A DNA stretch of 64,000 nucleotides, from the NCBI GenBank assembly GCA_004431415.1, contig QPMI01000534.1, positions 124,001 to 188,000 of the forward strand, given 5' to 3'. The position numbers and the translations under genes were made by a program. The notes under the pieces are model-generated. The model was not told where the DNA came from, did no database searches, and saw only the letters and a list, made by a program, of their open reading frames with translations. The DNA comes from Cyanophora paradoxa (taxonomy: Eukaryota > Glaucocystophyceae > Cyanophorales > Cyanophoraceae). This document shows, piece by piece, positions 21,349 through 30,300 of the stretch. Within the stretch, counting starts at the first letter, position 1. Each line of letters opens with the position of its first letter.

Positions 21349-23617
21349 ACGCGTTCGGCAGACGCTTCTGGAGCGGGCCCGACGCCTCTGGTCACGCCGC
21401 TGCGAAATCAACGCGGAATGGGAACGCGGCTGCCGCATCTCCCAGGCGTCAAAGAAGCGACCGCGCCCGCCCCGCACGGGTGCCCGCGCCCGCAAGCGGG
21501 CCCGCGGTCCTCGGACCTGTAAGGAAGTCTGCGCCGCCTGCGACGGGCCGACTCGCCTTCACGATCTACTCAACGCCGCTCGGAACGCAGACTGCCCACC
21601 GGAGTACGCGGGCTGGAAGGCGGCGCTCCGCGCCCAAGAACTCTACGATTGCGTCAAGGTAAGCGCCCTTGGGAGGCACATCCTAGCCCGCTCTTAACGG
21701 TACCCCGAGGCGCGCGAAAAGGGGGGAGGGGGGGGGGGGCTACGTCGGGAGGAGACTCTCGACACCACCTACCTACTACTTCACCATACCTAGTCCTTGA
21801 GAAACTTCCCTGATTTAGTCTTAGCCACACACACACTAGATACAGCCGCCTCGACCGACTCGCTGGGCCCCTCTGCCCAAGCGAGCGCCTGCCCTGCCTC
21901 CCTCTCCCGCGCCGCTCTCCCGCCCGCTCTCTTGCCCCTGCCCACCATCCACGACCACGCCCGCCTTCCTCACGCCTCGACAGGGAGGGAACGATGGACC
22001 GGAAGGCTTGGCGGAAGGCTTTGGCTGGTCGCTGCACCCACCAGACACCCCGGCCGTCGTGCCAGGACCGTGGGTTGAAGGACCGCCGCGGAGGGGGCTC
22101 GCAATTGCCTGTGCCGGGGGTGCGGCGGCTGGTTCGAGGCTGGAAGCCCGGCTGACCGCGAAGTCTGACCCTCCCCCCCCCCGCCCCGGCTAGCGCCGAT
22201 CCTCTCCACCCCGCCCTACTCCCTCCCCGCGACATCCCTCCCCGCCTCTCTCCCCTCGGCCCCTCCACACCGACGTGCTTCCACATGCGCTTTGGGCGAG
22301 CGGTCCCCTCGACGCGGAGCCCGCCGCGCTAGTACTAGTCGCGGCCGCGTCGAGAGTAGGCAGACTAGACCGCGGGCCCGTCCTGGCTTTCCTACCGTAT
22401 AGTAGACTAGCCCGCGAGCCCCGGACGCCCCGACAGTCCCTAGGCAGGCAGCATTCATAGTAGTAGTGACTTACTTTCCTTCCCGTAGACCTCTGGGTAG
22501 ACTTCCTTGTAGATTAGTCTCGAGCTATGCACTATGTAGACCTCTATAGCTATGTTCTGGGTTAGATTGCTATAGCTGCGGGGGTACCTCCGCCGCCGTG
22601 TTCGGCGCCGGCTGTCAGTACTTTGCTCGGTAGCTCCCCCGTCGTGGCTCCTCGGGGGCCTCTTCGTCGTCGTCGTTCGCTGGGTTCCGGCTCCGGGTCA
22701 GATTTCTCGCCGGGCTTACCTTCTCCTGGCTCTGCTCCTGGGCCCTCAGCTCCGGGACCGGCTTCCCGATCTCCTCCCGGACTCGTGGTCGTACCCGTCG
22801 CCGGCTTGCCGAGCCTGCGGCTCCTTCTACTTCCCCCGGCGGTTTGCCGGGCCGGACCCTCCGGCCTTTGTTCTTGATACCGGACTGCCGCCTTTGCCTT
22901 CGTCTTCTGCTTCGCTGGTCGCGATCGTATCCGCCGGCGCCGGCGTACTTCTTCGTCTTCTAGTTTAGTTCGGTCTGGTTCGGATTCTGATCGTAGTGTT
23001 GATGCTAGAGTTAGTTTCAATACTAGCTATAGTCCTCGTGCTCGACCTGTTGTTCGCCGTCGTTTGCAGTTCGATTGCCCGCCTCGACCCCGGCCGGCTT
23101 TAGTGATTCCTTTGACTGTTCTTTTGCCTGCTCTTGATCCGCCTGCTCCGCCTCCTGTGTCCTCCTCGACCTCGTGCCGTAGCTCTGCCCTTTCGCATCG
23201 TCCTGCTTCGCCTCCGCCTCCATGTCGTCACGGCGTCTTGTTGTTCCTCTTACTTGTCTTCTTCCTGTTATTTATCTTTCTCAATTTTGTACCCCGCTTC
23301 TTAGTGATGTACTTCCTTCTGATATTGATGGTATCTCTAGCTCTGGCTCTTCTTCGTGTCAGTTATCCTCTGTCCGGATCCCTAGATCTGCTCGATTTAT
23401 CGTCTCTTCTCGCTATCGATATCGATCTGTCTCGAGCTCTGTGTCTTTCCTTTTTTATTGTCGATTTTGGCTCTTTGTCTTATCTTTCTTCGTGCTCTTG
23501 TCTTAGTTATTTTGCTTTTTTGTCTTTATGCCCCCTGGGCAGCCCCCGCAGTGCTGGTGTCTAGAGACTGTGGCCGGTAATTCACCAAAAAAAAATATAG
23601 CTTATATTTCTTTGACT
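21349..23617. other. Unassigned segment replacing the GT90 3' end
   Basis: No confident gene. Two open stretches stand out. In plus frame at about 21375-21660, a Cys-containing peptide reads TCKEVCAACDGPTRLHDLLN then CPPEYAGWKAALRAQELYDC, followed by GTAAGC, a classic donor. At 21993 a short frame begins MDRKAWRKALAGRCTHQ. From about 22900 to 23560 the composition becomes markedly AT-richer and pyrimidine-rich, with long hydrophobic (plus) or charged (minus) frames that look like composition artefacts. The segment may derive from a mobile element, but no reverse transcriptase, integrase or transposase motif is visible. Confidence 0.4.
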
Positions 23618-23748
23618 AGCTCCACCCTGTCCGATGGCTGATAGGTTCCCGACACGGCGTAACCAGTAGTCTCATCTCTCGACCTGACATTTTACGGATC
23701 CCTCAGCTCTATCCTTAGCCGTATTGTCTCGGTGTGTGCGAATTCATT
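23618..23748 (+). repeat. Direct repeat A, left copy (about 131 bp)
   Basis: Shares AGCTCCACC, GTCCGATG, CTCATCTCTCGAC, TGACA, TCCCTAGCC-like words and the exact end TGTCTCGGTGTGTGCGAATT with 26767-26884 in the same orientation. The two copies bracket about 3.1 kb. They could be element termini or a duplicated exon fragment. Confidence 0.7.
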
Positions 23749-23960
23749 GATAATAAATTTTTTTTTGACATTGTACAGGAGTCAGCGCGCGTATACTGTA
23801 GGATGGCTTTTTTAGCCGTACTTTTAAATTGCCGGCGCCGTATATTGCCGAGAGGCCGAATTCGGCAATTTTAAATTTAAACGACGGCAATATTAATGTG
23901 GCTCGTCCCCCCCCCCCCCCCCCCCGTCCCTCGGCGCAGCCGTAGGCGTTCGCGGCACAG

Positions 23961-24433
23961 TTTGAATTCTTCCGGCCGCGGGAGAAGCTCAAAGCTCTGG
24001 GATTCTTCCGGGAGAAGCTCAATACAGTGAGGGGCGGCGCTGGCCGCATCTCGGTACGCCCTCTTCTTCCCCAAACTTCTCAGAGTCACCACCCTTTTCC
24101 TGCCGTCCTGCAGGTCCGGCGGTCGCGAGACGAGCTGCGTGTCCACGCGTCGCCGGCGGTGCGGGGCGGACTGACCGCGATGCAGCCAGGTCGGCCCCCT
24201 CGCGTCGACCGTTGGAGGGGGGTACACGCTTCACGGCGGCGGGGTACGGGGGCGAGGTCGGCCCCTCTCGGCTCCCCTTCTACACCAGCGAAAATACATT
24301 GAAGAGGTGCGTGCGCGCGGCGCCGCCGTACCCCAACGCCCCTTTGGACGCTGACCGTGATGCAGTCATCCCCGCCCCCTACCCGCAGGCCGTGGGCGAG
24401 TCTGGGTACGGCTTTGTGAGGCGGCGGCGCTGA
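23961..24433 (+). CDS. 3' part of a plus-strand gene, function unknown
   Basis: Four exons join in one frame: FEFFRPREKLKALGFFREKL ending GRIS; VRRSRDELRVHASPA; RKYIEE; AVGESGYGFVRRRR and stop at 24431-24433. Splice signals: acceptor GCACAG before 23961, donors GTACGC, GTGCGG and GTGCGT, acceptors CTGCAG, ACCAG and CGCAG. Upstream exons were not found; a poly-C tract (23909-23927) lies in the preceding intron. The peptide is basic and no family is recognised. Convergent with the minus-strand coiled-coil gene ending at 24547. Confidence 0.4.
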
Positions 24434-24546
24434 CAAAGGGGCAGATCTAGAGGCCGGTCGTAGTTTCGGACACTGTAATTTACATTAAACCAAGGCTCTG
24501 CGCACGCCTTTGAAGGGCTCGCTCAGGCTGCTGCTCCCCGAGCACA

Positions 24547-25747
24547 TCATGTGACATTCCGCGGCTTGGGCAGCCCGGCGTTCTCAGCCACGAGCCGGAG
24601 ATTCTCGCGCTTTACATGCGAGGTAAGAGGTAAATGCAATGGATAGTAGCACAAAGATAAACAACGGAGGATTAACACACCTCCAACTCTTCAACCCTCT
24701 TCTTGTACTCCTTTTCACGCTCCTCGGCCTGCAGATGCCGCAGTGCAGTGCTAAGGTGCCATGATGGCGGAATTCACTGACGTAGACGTACCGCGGCAAC
24801 CTGCTTCTCCGCCTGCCGTTTGCGTTAGCCACCGGGGTGCCAGGGATGGAAATCGCGCACCGCAGCGACCTTGTCTGCAGCCCCCTTCTCCGCCTGCCGT
24901 TTGCGTTAGCCACCGGGGTGCCAGGGATGGAAATCGCGCACCGCATCGACCTTGTCTGCAGCCCGCTCCTTCACCTGCCGTTTGCGTTAGCCACCAGGAC
25001 GCCAGGGATGGAAATCGCGGACCGCAGCGACCTCCTTGTCCGCCCGCTCCTTCACCTGCCGTTAGCGTTATAATTAGCCACCGGGACGCCAGGGCGAGGA
25101 CCGAGTTCTTTCCGCCACTGACCTCCTTCAGATTCTGTCCGGGAAATGAGTCGGTACGATTGAGTACTATAGCTAGTGCGGCGGGGAGGTCTCGACTTCG
25201 AAGCTCGGCATATACGCACGTTTGTAGCAATGTTGTAGCCGAACCCGGCTGCTGCAACGAGCAAGGCTGCACTCACGCCAATCATCCCCGCTGCTGAGAC
25301 CATGGGGTTGCTGCTCGCGACTGCCGTGGAGCTGACTTGGGCGACAACGAAGACAAGCGCAGCAGAGAGGATCACGGGAGCGAGGTCAGCCGCATCGGAG
25401 CTCCACCCTATCGATTTATTCGGCTCTGCCTTCTCCGGCTGCGGCTCCGGCTCCGGCTGCGGCTTCTCCGGCAGAACCGCGCTGATGTCGAAGGCCCTCG
25501 GCAGACCCGCGCCGGCGCTGCGTGCACGCGGCGCGCTCACCCGATGAGATGGAAAGAAGATCTTTGCACGCGCCCCGAACACGCGTCGGACGCGCGCGGT
25601 TGCGGCTCGCGTGCGCGGCGCCGGCTGCAGGCTGCTCCAAGTTGGTGTGGCGACGCCGGCGCCGGATGTGACGCCGACGAGGCCAGGTGCCGGCGACGCG
25701 GGCGCCGCGGGCGCCATGAGCGTGGCGAAGGCTGCAGCTCGCAGCAT
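24547..25747 (-). CDS. Membrane protein with tandem 11-residue coiled-coil repeats from microexons
   Basis: Exon 1 (25220-25747) starts MLRAAAFATLMAPAAPASPA, an Ala/Ser/Arg-rich presequence that could be organellar. It then encodes two hydrophobic segments (LAPVILSAALVFVVAQVSS; MIGVSAALLVAAAGFGYNI). It is followed by 33-nt exons NLKEVSGGKNS (25102-25134), VKERADKEVAA (25023-25055), VKERAADKVDA (24942-24974) and AEKGAADKVAA (24861-24893), then a 21-nt exon AEKQVAA (24792-24812). Exon AEEREKEYKKRVEELE (24681-24728) and the last exon NLRLVAENAGLPKPRNVT (stop 24547-24549) complete it. Donors are GTGCGT, GTCCTC, GTCCGC, GTGCGC, GTACGT and GTGTGT; acceptors in the array are GGCAG. Predicted length is about 261 residues. 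The 11-mers resemble hendecad coiled coil or LEA group-3 repeats. Function is unknown. Confidence 0.75.
24792..25055 (-). repeat. 81-bp tandem repeat, each unit one 33-nt exon plus one 48-nt intron
   Basis: The word GCCGTTTGCGTTAGCC recurs at 24815, 24896 and 24977, with a diverged form at 25058, giving an exact 81-bp period. On the minus strand each unit reads exon (33 nt, 11 codons), then GTGCGCGATTTCC, the intron body and GGCAG. Exon-intron pairs have therefore been duplicated together in frame. Confidence 0.9.
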
Positions 25748-25850
25748 TTCTCGGCTGCGCTGCGAATTGGCCCGGTTCGGGTACGGAGATCAGTGAAGGC
25801 ACAGTCGCCGTACCCCCCCCATCCCTTGCTCGTCTTGCGCGATCCGCGGC

Positions 25851-26750
25851 TCACGGGCACGCGCGGCGCGCCGCGACGCTGCAGTCGCATCCTTTGTCGA
25901 TGTGGTGCGCGTTGTAATCGTCGGAGCGACTCGGCACCGCCTCGGCGAGCCGGACCGTCCGCCCGTTGGTGCCCACCGGTGCGCTAGGCTTGCCGAGCCT
26001 GCGGTCATCCTGCGTGCGGCCCCTCGGCCGTCAGCGCGGCTTGGGGGGGCGTCGCGCCGCCGGGTGCCCCGAGCCGTCCCGCCGCCGCGAGAAGACGACG
26101 AGGACGGGGCCGAGGTCGACGGGAGGCCCAGTAGCTCCATCACGCGCTCGGGGCCGTTTCGGATCTCGACGGTGCCGTTCCGGCCCTCGTACTCGACCGG
26201 GAAGAGCGCCGAGGGCGCGCCCCACTCGTTCGGTCCGCCCTCTCCGCTTGGCGCCCACGCGTTGCCGAACCTCTTGAGCACCACGAAGCGTGACTCGCAC
26301 TCGCCGCTCGGCAGGTCGACCATCTGGACGAGGCGAGCGAACCAGACGCCGGGAAGGGGGTTTGCCGCGTGCGTCGCGAGCGCCGCCACGTGCACCACCT
26401 GCCCCGCCGCAAAGGGCGAGGCCGACCGCCAGCGCAGGTGGTAAAGGGGCGGCGGCGGCTCCGCCGCGGCGACGGCGACGGGGGCGGGCTGCTGCGAGGC
26501 GCAGCGCCCACGCGCGAGGCCCAGGCCCCGCCGGCCGCGCCCACCGCGGAGGAGGCCGCGGGAGCAGTAGTGCTCGTGGGCCCACGCCCCGGCCGAGGTC
26601 TTGAATTCCTTGCGGTGCGTCGGGGCGGCGCGCAGGGCGGGGCGGCGGGGGGCGGCTCACCCGATCGCAGGGCGCGCAGTACCGCTGCTCGGCGATGGCG
26701 AGCTGGCCTCGCCGCAGGTGTAGGCAGTGTTTCTAGGCAGGTATAGGCAC
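25851..26750 (-). CDS. Cys/His-rich protein, family not recognised
   Basis: Exons that join in frame: LRRGQLAIAEQRYCAPCDR (donor GTGAGC); EFKTSAGAWAHEHYC; VVHVAALATHAANPLPGVWF, continuing ARLVQMVDLPSGECESRFVV, LKRFGNAW and NGPERVMELLGL (donor GTCGAC); LGKPSAPVGTNGRTVRLAEA, then HIDKGCDCSVAARRACP and stop at 25851-25853. The CAPC...H...C spacing suggests a zinc-binding module at the start. The middle part (WFARLVQMVDL...RFVVLKRF) reads like a small beta-barrel domain. It could be a chromatin reader or an element-encoded protein; neither is shown. The 5' end is not determined; it abuts direct repeat A at 26767. Confidence 0.45.
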
Positions 26751-26766
26751 CTTTCTCCAGTACAAT

Positions 26767-26884
26767 AGCTCCACCCGGTCCGATGTCCCAAAGGCTTGTT
26801 CCCGTAGGCTCATCTCTCGACTTGACACAGATGGACACTGCAGTCATATCCCTAGCCATTTGTCTCGGTGTGTGCGAATTCATT
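26767..26884 (+). repeat. Direct repeat A, right copy (about 118 bp)
   Basis: Diverged copy of 23618-23748, same orientation, with shared CTCATCTCTCGAC and the TGTCTCGGTGTGTGCGAATT end. See the left copy. Confidence 0.7.
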
Positions 26885-27063
26885 TGTAGAGTGCTTCCGC
26901 AGGGACCCCTCCCCCCGCCCTGGTTTGGGCGCCCCCAAATCCGGGGCCCTGCGCGCGCGCGCTTCGCCACAACCACGTATCCGCGGTGCGCGGCCCAGCC
27001 GCCTTTGCCCGCTCTTTGATATTCAATCGGAGGGTCTTTTTGAGCGTCACGTCAGCCACCCTG

Positions 27064-27381
27064 GACGCTGAGCCGATCCCGCAATGATCCCGCCCCCCGC
27101 CGCCCCGCCAACCACGTACCCCGGTACGAGGCCCGGCCCCCGCCTCCGGCCCTGGAGATGCCCGCCGGGGCCCTAGTGCCGCGCCCGGAGGGCCGCCCAA
27201 TCGCTTTGGGGGCGGCGCTGAACGCTGCTTCCGCAGGGACCACGCCCCCCGCCCCCCGCCGCCCCGCCAACCACGTACCCCGGTACGAGGCCCGGCCCCC
27301 GTCTCCGGCCCTGGCAATGCCCGCCGGGGCCCTAATATCGCGCCCGGAGGGCCGCCCAATCGCTTTGGGGGCGGCGCTGAA
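27064..27381. repeat. 159-bp tandem repeat, two units, at duplication breakpoint
   Basis: GCGCCCGGAGGGCCGCCCAA occurs at 27181 and 27340 (period 159). Both units carry ACCACGTACCCCGGTACGAG and end CGCTTTGGGGGCGGCGCTGAA-like. A partial third unit may begin near 26893 (CTTCCGCAGGGACC). The array ends exactly where homology to the left cyclase copy begins (27379). Confidence 0.85.
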
Positions 27382-30300
27382 GCGCCGCGGCGCCCCCAGC
27401 GCCACCCCAAACTGAAGAAACGCTAAGAGAGGTAAAGGAGAAAGCGATCAATGGAGGACCTGGAGGGCGGCGGTGGCGGCGGTGACGGCCGCGTAGTGGG
27501 GGAAGGGGAGGCGCAGGATGTAGCACGCGAACTCCACCACCGAGACGGACGCCTGCGGGCGAGGGGGGAGACGGGGGCTCAGCGGCGGGCCGGCTTTTGA
27601 GTGCCGCTGGCTTCGCTTTGCAGCGTCGCGCAGGCAACGCTCTTCCTAGTTTGTTTGGGTGCCCTACACATCTAGATCTAGCGAGGAGAGAGAGGGGCCC
27701 AGCGGCTGTCTCCGCTTTGCAGTGGCGCGCGGGGATAAAGCAGCGCCGAGGCGGGCGGCGCTCCAGCGAGGTCTAGAGGGCGGGGGGCGGGGGCGCGGGG
27801 CGGGCTCTCCCTAGTTTGTTCGGGTGACTTATCCGTCTAGATCTAGAGGTCGCGGTGCTGGGCGGGGCGGTGCTGGGCGGGGACGGGGCGGGGTGGGGGC
27901 CGCCTGACCTCGAAGATGTCTGCGGGGGCAAGGGCGTGGACGGCGGCGAAGAGGGCGGTGTGCAGCGCCACCGCGAGCACCAGCGCCCCCAGCACCCCGC
28001 TGCACGAAGCAAGGGAGGGCGGAGGTCAGGCGGCGACGGCTGGGATCGGCTAGGATCGGCTACGTAGAGCTAGGGCCGCTAGGCCTCGGGGGGCGGGGCG
28101 GAGGCGGGGGCGGGGGCGGGGGGCGGGGGCGGACGGGGCGCGGGGCCGGAGGAAGGAGAAGGCGAGGGCCGCCACGTCCAGCGCCGCCACCACCCCGTAC
28201 CTGCGGGGCCGGGGCGTCAGCCGCGCCGGACTGGGGAGTCAGCCGAAGCTAGCTAGCTAGCTAGCTACACAGCGCTCGAGGGAGCCGTCGCCTCTCTAGT
28301 AGCAGAGCTTTTCTTCCTTTCATGTTTATGTATCAGACGGCGAGGAAGGCGCACCGGAGGGCGGCGAGGGCGGCGAAGGCGCCGGGGCCGGCGAAGCCCA
28401 TCGGGCGCCCCGTCTCCCCGAAGGGATCCCCGTGGCTCCACGGCCACAGCGCCCCCTCCCACTGCAGCAAAGCGCGTGAGAGGAATGGAAGAACAATGAG
28501 ATCTTATATAACAGAGAAAGGGTCTTTCTGATAGGATCTTATAACAGAGAAAGGTTCTTTCTGATAAGATCTTACAACGCGCCTGGACGAGGACGCCGCC
28601 GGCGGTGGCGTTGGCCCACAGGGCGCGTGGGGCCGCCTCCGCGAGGCCGGCGGGGTGCGCCCCCTCCAGCACCTAAAAATAGAATCGATCAGCGCGAGCG
28701 AAGAAGGCTTCCGAAGAGGGGGGAAGCTTCGTGCGCACGTGGACGGGCCCGGCGGCGGAGGCGCGCAGGAGCGAGGCGTCGGGCGGGTCGAACATGCGCC
28801 CCGCGTCGTACTCGCACCGCCCCGGCGAGCCTGCGGCAGGAAGAAGAGAGAAGGGGCGTGAGAGAGAAAGGGAGGGAGGAGGAAGGTTCGGGGGGGTACC
28901 GGGGGCCCAGGAGACGTTGGCCCAGCCCGACGCCACGAGCGCCTCGATGTCCGTGTACCTAAAAATAGAAGAAGAAGTGAGAAGGAGACGCGAGGAAGAG
29001 GAGAAAGATAGGGCACTTGAGGGTGGCCTCGATGCCGGAGGGGAGGGCGGGGGCGGCGAGGCGGCAGGCGACGCGCACGGGGCGCGCCCGCTCCCGCAGC
29101 AGGTACCGCGGCTACCAAAAAGAGAGAAGATTAGAAGAGAGCAAGAGAGGGGATCAGATTAGGAAGCTCCGACATGGGCGGGGCGAGATTAGATCATATT
29201 AGATTAGAAGGAGATTAGATCCTATTAGATTAGAAGGAGATCAAAGAAGGGGGGGGGAGGGGGGCGGACGTCGAAGAGGGCCCCCATGTAGAGGTTGGCG
29301 CAGAGGAGGAAGAGCAGGATGAAGCGGAGCTGCGGCCGGGGGCAGGAAAAAGTCAGTGGAAAAGCGGCGGGACGCAGCGGGGGGCAGACTGCCGAGCTTT
29401 GAAGCTTGGAAGGCGGGGCACCTGGGGCAGGCAGGAGCGCTGGAACTGCTCGCGGAAGGGCTTCTGGAAGGCCGCCAGCGTCTCCGCGTCGATCCGCAGC
29501 CGCCCGAACCGGAACTGCACCTGCCGCCGGATGTTCTCGTACCCGTCCTGCCGGCTGCATTTAGAACGGGGGTGGAGTAAATGAAGGGGAGGGGGGGAGC
29601 ACCTTGGCGGAGGAGCGGCCGGTGTGGAGGAAGGATTTGATCTGGCGCCGGCTCGCCGAGGTGAGCTTGGGGCGCCTGTGGGCCCCGCTCTGACCCGCCG
29701 CCGCCTTGGGCGAGCGCGCGGCGGCGGCGGCGGCGGCAGCGGCGCCTCCGGAGGCCTTTGGCGTGCGGACGGCCGGGAGGGCGGCGCCCCCGAAGGAGGG
29801 GGCGGACTCCAGGCTGCCCGAGGGGCTGCGGGCCGGCTGCAGGGCGGCGGCGGCCCGCACGAGGAGGTCCAGCGGGGTGGTCGAGGCGGCCGCGCTCCAC
29901 GTGGAGATGAGGCTCGGCCGGGCCGTGAACATCCGGCTCGTGGGGGCCCGCGGCGCCGCAGGTTGCTGGTGGTCCGGGATGGAGAGGAGCCCGGAGCCTC
30001 CTCGGGAGCCGGTGCCCCAGGAGGACTCGGACTCGACGGAAGAGACGGAGTTGGTGCGGGACCGGTTGGCGCCGTCGCCGAAGCCCGGCGGCCGCACCGA
30101 GACGCGCTCGATCGGCGTCATGATCCGCGCGAGCGAGAAGGCCCCCAGGAGCCGCCGGGCGGCGCGGAGGCCCCGCCGGAGCGGCGCCAGGGCCCGCTCC
30201 GCCACCGGGGAAGGGGCGGGGGGTACCGCGTTGAGCGGCTCGGAGGGGGAGGGCGGGGCCGGGGACGGGGCGCGGATGGCGGAGCGGGCGGGGGGCGGGG

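Noticed and set aside
21993-22155. MDRKAWRKALAGRCTHQ frame as a retrotransposon C-terminus
   Set aside because: Too short, and no reverse transcriptase or endonuclease motif can be read nearby.
23064-23564. Plus frame with many Leu/Phe/Val residues, suggesting a multi-TM protein
   Set aside because: Hydrophobicity comes from a T-rich composition; there is no start context, splice signals or motif, and the frame is not supported by any duplicate.
24792-25055. CRISPR array
   Set aside because: The 81-bp units are directly adjacent exon-intron pairs without variable spacers, in a eukaryotic gene.
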